In this document: positions 14,671-23,903 of the stretch, piece after piece
How the letters are laid out: each line of letters starts with the position of its first letter
How positions within the stretch are numbered: the first letter of the stretch is position 1
Assembly: GCA_902790135.1 (NCBI GenBank)
Contig: CADAQM010000009.1
Coordinates: 1-58,630 of the forward strand
Reading direction: 5' to 3'
From: an uncultured Coriobacteriaceae bacterium
GTDB taxonomy: Bacteria > Actinomycetota > Coriobacteriia > Coriobacteriales > Atopobiaceae
Length of the DNA stretch: 58,630 nt
The notes under the pieces: generated by a model
Seen by the model: only the letters and a program-made list of their open reading frames with translations
What the model was told of the DNA's origin: nothing
Database searches by the model: none
Program-made: the position numbers and the translations under genes

Positions 14671-15270
14671 TTACTCGTCGTCCTCGCTTTCGATACGGGG
14701 CTTAATAATGCCATAACCGCCATTATGACGGTGGTAGATGACATTGACGAGCCCAGTTGTCGCATTCTCGAAAACATAGAAATCGTGGCCCAAAAGATCG
14801 GTCTGGACGAGGGCCTCCTCCTCGGTCATCGGTACGAGGTCGACGATCTTCTCGCGCACGAGCTGGTCGTCCTCATCCTCTGCCGGCTCGATCAGCTGGC
14901 TGAGGTTCTCGGCTGTGACAGCCTCGAGCTCGGGATGTGCCAGGCCGCGCGGGGAGCGCTTGCGCTTGTTGACGACCTTGGTCTTGTACTTGCGCAGCTG
15001 GCGGGTGACCTTCTCGGACGCCTCGTCGATGGCTGCGTACATATCGGTCGCGGTCGCGGTGACGCGCACCACGCTGTCGCGTACGAATACGGTGACCTCG
15101 CAGGTCTTGCGCTCGGGATTGGAGGGATTCTTGTCCACCCTCAGCACCACGTCGCAGGTCATAGGAGAGATCTCAAAGACCTTGAGCGCCTCACCGATCT
15201 TGTCGGTTACCCGCTCGCGCATCCCGTCGCTGACGCTGATCTTGCGTCCCGAGATCTTGATGTCGACCAT
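14671..15270 (-). CDS. hpf: Ribosome hibernation promoting factor, long form
   Basis: 199 residues. Binds the 30S subunit in the mRNA/tRNA path and drives 100S dimer formation in stationary phase. N-terminal S30AE domain (residues 1-100: KISGRKISVSDGMRERV, DVVLRVDKNP, ATDMYAAIDEASEKV), a linker, and the C-terminal dimerisation domain (LVREKIVDLVPMTEEEALVQTDLLGHDFYVF, NVIYHRHNGGYGIIKP), which defines the long form. The start at 15270 has GAAGGAGG at good spacing; the upstream ATG at 15300 is rejected. A CAGCCAGCC/GGTTGGCTG stem (15302-15323) lies in the leader. Confidence 0.95.
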   Translation of the reverse strand: MVDIKISGRKISVSDGMRERVTDKIGEALKVFEISPMTCDVVLRVDKNPSNPERKTCEVTVFVRDSVVRVTATATDMYAAIDEASEKVTRQLRKYKTKVVNKRKRSPRGLAHPELEAVTAENLSQLIEPAEDEDDQLVREKIVDLVPMTEEEALVQTDLLGHDFYVFENATTGLVNVIYHRHNGGYGIIKPRIESEDDE

Positions 15271-15499
15271 TGATGCCTCCTTCGACTTGGATATGGACAT
15301 GCAGCCAGCCCACAGGTTGGCTGTTATTTAAAGTACATACCCAATCCGACAGGCATGCCACGGCTAATCGCCGAGTGGCGCGTTGTCGCAGCGCATCTCC
15401 GTGGCGTCTCGGCAAGCGGTCGAGCGTCGTTTCGCGTCAATGGAAGGCGAGCGCACCCGAAGGCGCGCCCGCCACCAAATCGCTTCTTTGTGATGGGGA

Positions 15500-16594
15500 C
15501 TAGAGACTCGTAATGGCGTTGGAGCCCGCGTCGGAACCGTCGCCCTCGTCATCTGACCCAGTTGCGTCCACAGTCTCCCCCGACTGATCTGCGGTCGTGT
15601 CAGAGTTCGTGCTCGACTTCTTGCCCTCGGGGATGTTCTGAATCACCGAATCAGAGGTGAGAACGGGCATGTTACCGACCCAGCGCGTGCGAACGACACC
15701 GTAGATGCCATTGGCAGAGACCCCGTCGAAGGCGGCCTGAACGGCTGCGACGAGCTCGGTGTTGGAGGGCAGCATGGCAATGCCCGAGGTCACGGGAGTC
15801 TCGAGCGCACCGGCAAAGGAGATGCCCGTGTGCAGGGCGGCGAGGTAGGCGCCGGGGTAGGCCTCGCACAGCACGTAGTCGACCTCGCCCGCAGCCAAGG
15901 CCTCAAAGGCCTCGTTGAGCGTCGAGTACGACTTCTGGCTCATCTTGAGGCCCGTTTCGTTGAGAACGGCCTCGGAAGCCGAACCACTCTGCAGGCCGAC
16001 ACTCTTGCCACCGAGGTCGGTGGCAGAAACCACAGTAGGCTCGCCCTTGGTGAAGAAGGAGGACGCGGACTCAACGTACGTACCCGCAATGGCGATGGAG
16101 TCGGGATTGTCGCTATGGGAGTTCATGATGACGTCGCAGTCCTTACCCAGTGACGACTCGTCAACGACGGGCACATAGCGCACCTTGAGCCCCATCTCGC
16201 TTGCCATGGCGGCACCGAGATCTACATCCAGGCCAAACAGGCTGCCACCCTCGCCTGCCACGCACATCGGCGCAGAGGAGGAAGCGAGCTTGACGCCCAC
16301 CGACAGGTAACCCGGAGCAACGAGCGCGTCATCTGAAAGCGTCGCGGACTTGCCCGCAAGCACATCCTGGCGTGCCTCGTCCACCGAGGTCGTGACACCG
16401 ATGGGCAGCTTGATGGGCTTGATGTCCAGGTTGGAGAGATCGATCTCGGGGAGGCTCGGGAGCTCGAAGGGCAGCTCCGGCAGGTCGATGGGCACCTCCA
16501 CGTTGATGAATGGGATAGTGCAACCCGACAGCGCCACCGACATGGCGAGTGCCACCGCAGTGGCCTTTGCCCACTTGAAGCCCATATGCCGCAT
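15500..16594 (-). CDS. Orphan amino-acid ABC solute-binding lipoprotein
   Basis: 364 residues. Lipoprotein signal with lipobox ALSGC (Cys25), a Pro/Leu-rich spacer with repeated LPELPFELPSLPEIDL-type units, then a family-3 solute-binding domain (LSVGVKLAS, FGLDVDLGAAMASEMG, DLGGKSVGLQSGSASEAVL, DYVLCEAYPGAYLA), ending in a long Ser/Asp/Gly-rich tail. It lies outside any permease/ATPase operon, so it must use a transporter encoded elsewhere or act as a sensor. The start at 16594 (GAGAAGGG upstream) gives a clean signal peptide; a start at 16639 is possible but adds hydrophilic residues. Confidence 0.85.
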   Translation of the reverse strand: MRHMGFKWAKATAVALAMSVALSGCTIPFINVEVPIDLPELPFELPSLPEIDLSNLDIKPIKLPIGVTTSVDEARQDVLAGKSATLSDDALVAPGYLSVGVKLASSSAPMCVAGEGGSLFGLDVDLGAAMASEMGLKVRYVPVVDESSLGKDCDVIMNSHSDNPDSIAIAGTYVESASSFFTKGEPTVVSATDLGGKSVGLQSGSASEAVLNETGLKMSQKSYSTLNEAFEALAAGEVDYVLCEAYPGAYLAALHTGISFAGALETPVTSGIAMLPSNTELVAAVQAAFDGVSANGIYGVVRTRWVGNMPVLTSDSVIQNIPEGKKSSTNSDTTADQSGETVDATGSDDEGDGSDAGSNAITSL

Positions 16595-16639
16595 GTCCAA
16601 ACCCTTCTCGTGCGCGTGGCTGGATGCCACGTCGTTCAT

Positions 16640-16950
16640 AAGTCCGTCTCATCCAGCTGACCTGGTCTTTGCCCCCACACTCGCGCACTGGGGCGTTTGC
16701 TCAAAGGACCGTGGCCCCCTCACTACTGACCCTCTCGCCCGCGAGGCCGGATGCCTCTTAGGTATAACGGACGGTGCGACTTACCTCTAGGACGAGCCAT
16801 GATCGCCGCCGCGCGCACGCGGAGACTTACGTGGATCCCTTCGGCCTCGTCTGCCATGGACTAGAGGGCCTACTGTGACCCTCGCAACCACAGACCTGGA
16901 ATGAGACGACTGGAAGTATACCAGCTACGAGACACAATACGTGTAAGGTC
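16640..16950. other. Gene-free region before the solute-binding gene
   Basis: 311 bases. I see no protein-like frame, no convincing promoter and no RNA family that I recognise. There is local base pairing (GCCCGCGAGGC, GGATGCC), but nothing decisive. Confidence 0.4.
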
Positions 16951-17685
16951 TCACCAAACACGAGCAAGTGCACACGCAGAGACGGACTTGGCGCCGCCTT
17001 CGAGCAGCGCCTTTGCGCACGCACAGACAGAAGCGCCCGTGGTTATCACGTCATCTACCAAAAGAAGGCTCAGGCCCTCCACATCGCCCGCAAGCCCAAC
17101 GGTGCCCTCGAGATTGCGTGCACGTTCGTCACGCCCCAGCGTACGCTGATCCATACCCTCCTCGCGCACCAGCACGTCCGCGACGGGCAGGGAGAGAAGC
17201 CACGACAGCTCCCGCGCCACCAGCTCCATGTGGTCGAAGCCCCTGCGCAGGTAGGCCTCATGGGTGGCAGGCACAAAGCAGAGGGCGTCGACCGCAGCGC
17301 GGTCAAAGCGCGACGCACCGTCTTTTGCCGGCCACGCGCACGCTTCGTCGAGCGCCGTGGCGACGGCAGCCGCCAGTATCGGGGCAAGCCTCAGCTCATG
17401 CCCGTCCTTGAGGGCAGTTGCCATCCGCGCTCCTGCGCCAGCAAAGGGCAGCGCGCACACGCAGGAGCGCGTCGGCCAGTCCGCCTTGCATTCGGTGCAG
17501 GTCAGCTCTCCAAAGGGCGCTCCGCACACCGGACACGCAAAGCGCTGCTCGATCCATGGCAACCGTGCGCGACATCGCTCGCACAGTAGCTCGCCAGGAA
17601 GCTCACAGACCACGCAACGCGTTGGCCACAGCAGCTCCCGCGCACCGTCCCACAACAGCCTAGCGAGAGTCATCGTCGCTCTCAC
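16951..17685 (-). CDS. comF: ComF family phosphoribosyltransferase-like protein
   Basis: 244 residues. N-terminal zinc finger with CxxC pairs (RCVVC, CERC, CPVC, CTEC) and C-terminal phosphoribosyltransferase fold with the PRPP loop LLLVDDVITTGAS. ComF is needed in naturally competent bacteria for ssDNA handling during transformation; the catalytic activity is unknown. No comFA helicase is beside it. The start is ATG 17685, or Met5 (17673). Confidence 0.88.
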   Translation of the reverse strand: MRATMTLARLLWDGARELLWPTRCVVCELPGELLCERCRARLPWIEQRFACPVCGAPFGELTCTECKADWPTRSCVCALPFAGAGARMATALKDGHELRLAPILAAAVATALDEACAWPAKDGASRFDRAAVDALCFVPATHEAYLRRGFDHMELVARELSWLLSLPVADVLVREEGMDQRTLGRDERARNLEGTVGLAGDVEGLSLLLVDDVITTGASVCACAKALLEGGAKSVSACALARVW

Positions 17686-17700
17686 GGCAGCTCGAGGCGC

Positions 17701-18624
17701 TCATGCGACCCGCCTTCCACGGGGAGCCGATGTCCTATAGCTGGCCAGCTGACATAGCGTCTCGTGCTCGACATGCCGGATGGACTCGTCGAAGAGCAGC
17801 GCAAACAGGTCGCGCCTCCTCTGGCGCAGCAGTCCCCTGGACGCCCGTGTGGGCTTTCCCAACAGCCGAGCAATCCGAAGGGCCTTGACCTCGAGCTTGC
17901 CTGCGGACATGATGTCTGCCGGCCCGATGCCCACCGCGTCGAGCCCATCTCGTGCCAATGCCTCCCAGTATTGTGGATTGGGAAGCATCTCCGAACCGCA
18001 GCACATTAGCTCGGGTCGTTTAAGGCCATAGCCGCCCATGCGCACGGGCGCCGTGAGTGCAAGGTACAGGCCAGTCTCCCTCGGTGAGCCTGACCCATCG
18101 GCCACCAGTCCCAGCGCCTTGCGCGCCATCGTCAGCCCGTGACGACGGCCCATGAGGCCAAGGAAGGCCGACAACCTCCTCTTATCGGTCAGGGCAAAAC
18201 TGGTGCAGTACCTCCCCGACTGGTCAGGCGTGAGCGAGTAAGTGCCACACAACTCGAGCCCAAGCCTGGCCAGAGGGAGCATCTGCCCACCGCGACCTAG
18301 CAGGGCAAAGCACAGCTCTGGCGCGCAGACGTACAGCTCTTGGCGCACGTGCACGAACGAGTCGGTCGGCATCTTGCCCGCCAGCACGATCGTATGGAGC
18401 GTCCCGCTATGGCTCTTCGTCCGGTTTCCCACAATCACGTCGAGCGGCACGTCCCCCAGCATTCGAACCAGATCCAGCCGCCGCACGTCACGTACGCGTG
18501 CGTGACAGCGCTCAAGGTCGGGCTGCCCCTCGTCCAGCCGTGAGAGCTCGATCGATCCGCACCTCGCGGCGCGCCAGAGCAGAAGCGAGCTCACCGGACC
18601 GAACACGCACAGGTCCTTGTCCAT
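17701..18624 (-). CDS. Coriobacterial AbiEi-like/nuclease family protein, nuclease core missing
   Basis: 307 residues, not assignable with certainty. The N-terminal 130 residues look like proteins common in coriobacteria (a LDVIVGNRTKSHSGTLH type segment, LYVCAPELCFALLGR, LELCGTYSL). The tail (about 240-307) ends in an IARLLGKPTRASR-LLRQRRRDLFALLF segment. In the versions I recall, a DUF559-like nuclease core with a YDSDxxH-type motif lies between these parts; here the corresponding stretch is short and has no such motif. It may be a decayed member. The start at 18624 has AAGGGAGGA at ideal spacing. Divergent from the glycosylase gene. Confidence 0.5.
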   Translation of the reverse strand: MDKDLCVFGPVSSLLLWRAARCGSIELSRLDEGQPDLERCHARVRDVRRLDLVRMLGDVPLDVIVGNRTKSHSGTLHTIVLAGKMPTDSFVHVRQELYVCAPELCFALLGRGGQMLPLARLGLELCGTYSLTPDQSGRYCTSFALTDKRRLSAFLGLMGRRHGLTMARKALGLVADGSGSPRETGLYLALTAPVRMGGYGLKRPELMCCGSEMLPNPQYWEALARDGLDAVGIGPADIMSAGKLEVKALRIARLLGKPTRASRGLLRQRRRDLFALLFDESIRHVEHETLCQLASYRTSAPRGRRVA

Positions 18625-18851
18625 ACGGTCCTCCCTTCGGTGGAAGGACAGCATCTCAAAGCAACGTTGGCGCAAGCTAGCCCACAGGTAGCCACAAGAA
18701 CGCACGCAGATGTCGGACTGCATCGCCTTCGCTCAAGAGGGCAGGTAGAATGGGCGTCGTCCGAAGCGTTTCCTTTTGCTTCCCAAAAACGGGACGTCCA
18801 AGAGCTTGCCAGGATTTGAAATCTACACACTCCGAGCACGAGGAGTCGCAC

Positions 18852-19349
18852 ATGGCCACGCAACGTGTGAGGTCGTTCGAGCCGGTTGTCTGGCCAGACA
18901 GCTGCGTGCTGATACTGGGAACCGTCCCCAGCCCCAAGTCGCGCGAGAACCAGATCAACTACGGCAACCCGAGAAACCGCTTCTGGCCCGTCATTGCGGC
19001 ACTTTGGGACGAGGAGGATCCCCGCACGAACGAGGGGCGCCTCCAGCTGCTGCGCAGACACCGCCTGGCGCTATGGGACGTGCTGGAGAGCTGCGAGATA
19101 CGTGGGGCGAGCGACGCCTCCATCGCCAATCCCAAGCCCAATGACATCTCGCGCGTGCTGGCGATGGCTCCCATCGGGGCCATCTTCACGACCGGTGCGA
19201 CGGCGACGCGGCTCTATCGTAGGCTCTGCGAGCCAAACTGCAGCGTGAGTTGCACGGGCCTGCCCTCGACAAGCCCCGCCAATGCGGCATGGTCCTTCGA
19301 GCGGCTCAAGGAGGCCTATCAGGTCGTACGCTCGGCGGCAGAGGGTTAG
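18852..19349 (+). CDS. DNA-deoxyinosine (hypoxanthine) glycosylase, UDG superfamily
   Basis: 165 residues. Removes deaminated bases from DNA in base-excision repair. Motif 1 is LILGTVPSPKSRENQINYGNPRNRFWPV (residues about 20-47 read in parts: GTVPSP, then YGNPRNRFW), typical of the hypoxanthine-DNA glycosylase group. The other active motif is the late GLPSTSPANA loop. The start at 18852 has CGAGGAG upstream; the longer frame from 18750 lacks a ribosome site. Read divergently from the gene at 18624, with the shared intergenic space holding both promoters. Confidence 0.85.
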   Translation: MATQRVRSFEPVVWPDSCVLILGTVPSPKSRENQINYGNPRNRFWPVIAALWDEEDPRTNEGRLQLLRRHRLALWDVLESCEIRGASDASIANPKPNDISRVLAMAPIGAIFTTGATATRLYRRLCEPNCSVSCTGLPSTSPANAAWSFERLKEAYQVVRSAAEG

Positions 19350-19389
19350 GGCGCAGGAGCCCACACCACCAGCGCCAAGCGCAAGGCTC

Positions 19390-20403
19390 TCAGCTTAGGT
19401 CAAACAGACGGCGGGCATTGTCCCAGAGCGCTACATAGGTCTGCTCGCGCGTAGCCACGCCGGCCTCCTCGCGGGCGCTGGCAACCACGTCGGCCGTGAA
19501 GGCGACCATCGCTGGTTCGCACTCCAGGCCACGCAGGGGGACTGGCGTCATATACGGACTGTCCGTCTCGGAGAGCAGCAGGTGACTAGGACAGGCAATG
19601 GCTGCCGTCCGGATGTCGTCCGACCGCGTGAAGGTCGCCGCCCCACCAAAGGCCACGTAGCAACCCATCTCGACAAAGGGTTTCATGACCTGCTCGTTTG
19701 ATGTGTAGCAATGCAGGTCGCAGCCCGCCTTGGGCACGCCGACCTGCTCGAGGATACGAGCCGCATCCACGTGCGCCGCTGCCGACTCGTCTCCCTCCGC
19801 ATCGCGAATGTGCAGCTCGACGGGCAGCCCGAGCTCATGCGCAAGCCGCAGGTGCCAGGCAAAGATGCGCTTTTGGGCTTCGGGATCGGTCCTGTTGTAA
19901 GGGCCATAGTCCAGACCGATCTCGCCGACGCCCACCGCCCGCGAGCTGGCAAGCAGCTGTTCGAGCGCATGGTGAGCCTCTGCGCTCCGCTCGAACTCCT
20001 CCGCACCGTACGGATGCACGCCCGCCCAGATGTACACCTCGTCGAGGAGCGCCTTCGCGTCGGCGCCAGCGGGAGTGACCCCGAGTGCCACGAGCTCGTC
20101 CACCCGCCCAGCCGCGTCCTCGATCCAACCGTCAAGCGCCGCGAGCAGTCGAGGGGCATCGAGCCCGTCATCGACCGGGTCGACCGGCGCGCCCAGAAGA
20201 CCGATGCCGGCAAGGGAAGCCCGCGCCAAGGCAGACGCCGGGTCATAACGATGGAAGTGCGTGAGATGCCCGTGCGTGTCGGCAAGCGGGGCTCCAGCCT
20301 GTGGCAGCTCCACCGGAGCGCCCTTTGCGTCGTGAAAGAGCATGCCATCCTCACGCGTGAGCGCAAGCAACTCCTCTGCCGTCAGACGATGCTTCTTTGA
20401 CAT
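19390..20403 (-). CDS. TatD family metal-dependent DNase
   Basis: 337 residues, TIM-barrel hydrolase. Metal ligands are visible in DTHGHL (near residue 42), GVHPYG, GEIGLDYG, the late LHCYTS and ETDSPYMTP. TatD-type enzymes are 3'-5' exonucleases in DNA repair and turnover. An extra N-terminal stretch of about 40 residues precedes the barrel. ATG at 20403 stands 2 bases after the rsmA stop, so the pair is one operon (metG-rsmA-tatD order), as in many actinobacteria and Firmicutes. Confidence 0.9.
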   Translation of the reverse strand: MSKKHRLTAEELLALTREDGMLFHDAKGAPVELPQAGAPLADTHGHLTHFHRYDPASALARASLAGIGLLGAPVDPVDDGLDAPRLLAALDGWIEDAAGRVDELVALGVTPAGADAKALLDEVYIWAGVHPYGAEEFERSAEAHHALEQLLASSRAVGVGEIGLDYGPYNRTDPEAQKRIFAWHLRLAHELGLPVELHIRDAEGDESAAAHVDAARILEQVGVPKAGCDLHCYTSNEQVMKPFVEMGCYVAFGGAATFTRSDDIRTAAIACPSHLLLSETDSPYMTPVPLRGLECEPAMVAFTADVVASAREEAGVATREQTYVALWDNARRLFDLS

Positions 20404-20405
20404 GC

Positions 20406-21305
20406 CTATCGCCACCCCAAGGCACGCGCGAGGCGCACGAAGTCCGAAGGCGCAAGCGCCTCGGCGCGCGTGCGCGCGTCGATGCCAGTCTTCTCGAAGG
20501 CAAGGTCGAGCTCGGCCTTGTCAAAGCCGTTTGATCCCATGGAGTTGCGGATGGTCTTCCGACGCTGCGCGAAGGCGGCATCGATCACCTGCCCGCACCA
20601 GGCAGCCTGCGCCGGAGTCAGGATCTCGCCCGTCTCGTCGTCGACCAACGGTGAGCGGTCGAGCCGTATGACGGCGGAGTCCACATGCGGCGGTGGCATG
20701 AAGTTGCCCGGGCCCACCTCAAAGCGACCGGTCGGACGCGCGTAGAGCGCGAGTTTTGCCGTGTAGCCGCCGTAGGCCTTGCTGCCAGGGGATGCCGCCA
20801 TGCGGTCGGCAACCTCCGCCTGCACCATCACCACCATGCGCTCCACCGACGGCATCTCCTCGAAGGTCTTGAGCACGATCGTCGCGGCCACCTGATATGG
20901 AAGGTTGGACACGAGCTTGGTCGGATGGGGGTCGAGCCCCTCGATGTGCAGCGATTGCGCGGCGCTGACCAGCATGTCCTCGTCGACGCGCAGTGCGTCG
21001 CCCATCACCAGAGCAAAGCGCTCGGAATCGCGCGCGCAGGTCTGGGCCAGCACGACCTCGAGCGAACGGTCTGCTTCCACCGAGACGACTGCACCGGCGC
21101 GCGGGAGCATCGCCACCGTCAGCGTGCCAATGCCAGGACCGACCTCAAACACCACGTCGTCGTCGGCAAGCTCGGCAAGGTCGAGAATCTTGCCGATTAC
21201 GGCATCGTTGACCATGAAGTTCTGCCCAAGGTGATGCTTTGTCGCCAGCCCAAACGCCTCGAGCGTCGAGCGGGTCTCACGCGGATTTGCCAGCCAGGAG
21301 TACAC
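20406..21305 (-). CDS. rsmA: 16S rRNA (A1518/A1519) dimethyltransferase
   Basis: 299 residues (KsgA). Dimethylates two adjacent adenines in helix 45 of 16S rRNA with S-adenosylmethionine. Shows KHHLGQNFM at the N-terminus, the SAM motif FEVGPGIGTLT, the catalytic SNLPYQVA motif and MPPPHVDSAV. The start is GTG at 21305 with AAGGAGG seven bases upstream; the open frame to 21461 is rejected for lack of a site and composition. Downstream of metG, upstream of tatD. Confidence 0.95.
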   Translation of the reverse strand: MYSWLANPRETRSTLEAFGLATKHHLGQNFMVNDAVIGKILDLAELADDDVVFEVGPGIGTLTVAMLPRAGAVVSVEADRSLEVVLAQTCARDSERFALVMGDALRVDEDMLVSAAQSLHIEGLDPHPTKLVSNLPYQVAATIVLKTFEEMPSVERMVVMVQAEVADRMAASPGSKAYGGYTAKLALYARPTGRFEVGPGNFMPPPHVDSAVIRLDRSPLVDDETGEILTPAQAAWCGQVIDAAFAQRRKTIRNSMGSNGFDKAELDLAFEKTGIDARTRAEALAPSDFVRLARALGWR

Positions 21306-21327
21306 GGCACGACCTCCTTGTAGATGA

Positions 21328-21367
21328 GGGCGCCCCCTTGCGTCGTCCGATGCACAAGGGGGCGCCC
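21328..21367. other. Perfect 13-bp hairpin between metG and rsmA
   Basis: GGGCGCCCCCTTG (21328-21340) and CAAGGGGGCGCCC (21355-21367) form a perfect stem with a 14-base loop. No T run follows, so it may be an RNA-stability or processing element instead of a terminator. Confidence 0.6.
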
Positions 21368-21385
21368 ACGGCGGTTGTAGGGTGT

Positions 21386-22981
21386 CTACTTCTGCAGGCG
21401 CGGGAACAGCGCGCTGCCCTTGGTGACCGGCACGCCGGCCTTGATGCCGCCCCAGGCGCACACGGACACGAGGTCGTCGGTGTCAGCCTCGTCCTCGAGC
21501 GACATGCGGCGCAGGACCTCGACGGAGGTCTCGGGCATGAAGGGCTCGAGCAGGTGAGCGCAGATGCGGATGGTCTCGAGCAGGTTGGCGATGATGGTCG
21601 CAAGCTCGTCGGCACGCTCCGGATCCTTGGCCACGGACCACGGGGTGGAGTCCTCGATGTAATGGTTGGCCGCGTGCACCAGCTCCATGATCTGGTCCTT
21701 GGCCTGCACGTACTCGACGCGGTCCATGTGGGCGCAATAGCGCTCGGCGATGCCCTCGGCGATGGTGCGCAGGGGGTTCTCGGAGCAAGCCCAGCCCTCG
21801 GGGAGCTCGGGCGTCTTGCCATCGAAGTACTTGGCGCTCATGTTGAGCGAGCGGGAGACGAGGTTGCCCCAGCTGTTGGCCAGATCGGCGTTGTAGACCT
21901 GCTCCATGCGGCCGTAGGAGATGCCGCCATCCTCGCCCGGCACGCAGTCGGTCATAAAGTAGTAGCGGTAGCCCTCGACGCCGAGCAGGTCGATGACGTC
22001 CTGCGGCGCGATGGCGTTGCCCAGGCTCTTGGACATCTTGACGTTCTTGCCGCTCTCATCATCGCGCACCATGAGGAAGCCGTGCGCAAAGACGTGCTCG
22101 GGCAGGGACTCGCCGATGGCCATGAGCATGGCCGGCCAGATGACGCAGTGGAAGCGGATGATGTCCTTGCCCACCACGTGGAACTGGGCAGGCCAGCGGT
22201 GCGCGTACTCGTCGGCCATGTCGGGATTGCCAAAGCCCACGGCCGTCGCATAGTTGAGCAACGCGTCGAACCAGACGTAGGTGACATGTCCCTCGTCGAA
22301 GGGCACGGGGATGCCCCAGTCGAAGCTCGTACGGCTGACGGAGATGTCGCGCAGGCCGCCCTCGACGAAGGTGCGCACCTCGCGCATGCGGAAGTCGGGC
22401 ATGACGAACTCAGGATGCTCGTCATAGAGGGCGAGCAGCTTGTCCTGGAAGGCAGACAGCTTGAAGAACCAGCTCTCCTCCTGGACGCGCTCCAGCGGAC
22501 GACCGCAGTCGGGGCAGAGATGCTGGCCCTCGGTGTGGCGCTCCTCGTCTGCCTTGGTGACCTGCGTCTCGGTGAAGTAGGTCTCCTCGGGCACGCAGTA
22601 CCAACCGTCGTAGCTGCCCTTGTAGATGTAGCCGGACTCCTTCATGAGGTTCCAGAGATGCTGCACCGCATCGATCTGGCGCTGCTCGGTGGTGCGGATG
22701 AAGTCGTCGTTGCTGATCTCGAGGGTCTTCCAGATCTCGTGGAAGGCGGGCGCGAGGCTGTCGCACCAGGCCTGCGGGGTCATGTCGTGGGCCTCGGCGG
22801 CCTGCTGGACCTTCTCGCCGTGCTCGTCGAGACCGGTCAGGAACTTGACGTCATAGCCGGTCGCGCGCTTGTAGCGGGCCATCACGTCGCACAGGATGGT
22901 GCAGTACGCGGTGCCCAGGTGCGGGGCGGCGTTGACGTAGTAGATGGGGGTGGTGATATAGAAGCTGGGCTTGTCTGCCAT
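21386..22981 (-). CDS. metG: Methionyl-tRNA synthetase
   Basis: 531 residues. Charges tRNA-Met. HIGH-type motif PHLGTAY (20-26), KMSKS at 315-319, and a zinc-type CPDC (156-159) in the connective peptide. The C-terminal tRNA-binding/dimerisation domain found in long MetG proteins is absent; the protein stops after the anticodon-binding helices (CAHLLEPFMPETS). GGAGGAG precedes the ATG. No T-box leader is seen in the 70 bases upstream. Confidence 0.95.
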   Translation of the reverse strand: MADKPSFYITTPIYYVNAAPHLGTAYCTILCDVMARYKRATGYDVKFLTGLDEHGEKVQQAAEAHDMTPQAWCDSLAPAFHEIWKTLEISNDDFIRTTEQRQIDAVQHLWNLMKESGYIYKGSYDGWYCVPEETYFTETQVTKADEERHTEGQHLCPDCGRPLERVQEESWFFKLSAFQDKLLALYDEHPEFVMPDFRMREVRTFVEGGLRDISVSRTSFDWGIPVPFDEGHVTYVWFDALLNYATAVGFGNPDMADEYAHRWPAQFHVVGKDIIRFHCVIWPAMLMAIGESLPEHVFAHGFLMVRDDESGKNVKMSKSLGNAIAPQDVIDLLGVEGYRYYFMTDCVPGEDGGISYGRMEQVYNADLANSWGNLVSRSLNMSAKYFDGKTPELPEGWACSENPLRTIAEGIAERYCAHMDRVEYVQAKDQIMELVHAANHYIEDSTPWSVAKDPERADELATIIANLLETIRICAHLLEPFMPETSVEVLRRMSLEDEADTDDLVSVCAWGGIKAGVPVTKGSALFPRLQK

Positions 22982-23054
22982 GGGCTCCTCCTGATGACGA
23001 AGGTTGCAACCTGTCTATTGTACACATGACAGGTGCAATCTGCAGGGAGAAGCG

Positions 23055-23903
23055 CTAGGTCAGCTCGACTATGCGATCGTAGACCTCGGAGCGCGGAATG
23101 CCCAGCTCGCGGGATAAGCGTTTGGCCAGACGCGACTTGGGCTCTCCCTCGGCCAGACCCTGCGCGATTGCCTCGTCGAGCGAGGGGGCATCGGCTGCGG
23201 CAGCCGTGGCCTCCCCTGCCACCGGGCCCTCGATCACGATCACGCATTCGCCCTTGAGCTCGCCGCGCTCGGCAATGCGCTCGGCAAGCTGTGGAGCGAG
23301 GTCTCGCACGACCTCCTCATGCAGCTTGGTCAGCTCGCGCACCAGCGCGACGCGACGCAGGGGGAACACCTCGGCTACTGCCTTGAGCGTGGCGGCCACG
23401 CGATGCGGGGACTCGTAGACGACCAGTGCGCCAGGCACCGCAGCCAGCTCCCGCAGGCGCGAGACGATCGCGCCATGCTTGCGCGGCAAGAAGCCCTCGA
23501 AGAAGAAGTGCTCCATCGGCAGACCCGAGGCGACCAAGGCACAGGTGACCGCCGAGGGGCCAGGGATGACCTCAACCCGCAGGCCCGCGTCGAGGGCGCC
23601 GTCGACTAGGCGCTGACCTGGGTCGGACACGCCTGGCATGCCAGCATCCGAGACAAACGAGACGTGCTCGCCCGCTGCAATGCGGTCGAGCGTGACCGCT
23701 ACCTTGCGCGCAAGGACGTTCTCGTCAGCCCGCTGCAGGGCCACGTGGAGGTCGAAGGCGGCAAGCAGGCGCACCGTGACGCGCGTGTCCTCGCACAGGA
23801 CGACGTCCGACGACCGCAGCGCCTCGATCACGCGCGGCGACACGTCAGAGAGGTTTCCGATGGGCGTGCCCACAACAGAGAGCAGGCCCTCCCCCGCCGC
23901 CAT
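23055..23903 (-). CDS. rsmI: 16S rRNA (C1402 2'-O) methyltransferase
   Basis: 282 residues. Tetrapyrrole-methylase fold. Signature VVGTPIGNLSDVSPR at the start, LCEDTRV, SDAGMPGVSDPG, PGPSAV and YESPHRV, then a C-terminal helical domain (SRLAKRLSRELGIPRSEVYD). It modifies the decoding site together with RsmH. The start ATG at 23903 overlaps the upstream stop by one base (TGATG), so translation is coupled to the GH5-like gene. Confidence 0.93.
   Translation of the reverse strand: MAAGEGLLSVVGTPIGNLSDVSPRVIEALRSSDVVLCEDTRVTVRLLAAFDLHVALQRADENVLARKVAVTLDRIAAGEHVSFVSDAGMPGVSDPGQRLVDGALDAGLRVEVIPGPSAVTCALVASGLPMEHFFFEGFLPRKHGAIVSRLRELAAVPGALVVYESPHRVAATLKAVAEVFPLRRVALVRELTKLHEEVVRDLAPQLAERIAERGELKGECVIVIEGPVAGEATAAAADAPSLDEAIAQGLAEGEPKSRLAKRLSRELGIPRSEVYDRIVELT

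Noticed and set aside
16640..16950. Structured RNA such as RNase P, tmRNA or a T-box
   Set aside because: I looked for the conserved cores on both strands and found none; only scattered GC pairing.
21239..23029. 596-codon plus-strand frame opposite metG
   Set aside because: The complementary strand encodes a complete MetG with all motifs. The plus frame is a high-GC antisense shadow.
22982..23054. T-box or other leader for metG
   Set aside because: Only about 70 bases are available and no specifier or antiterminator motif is present.
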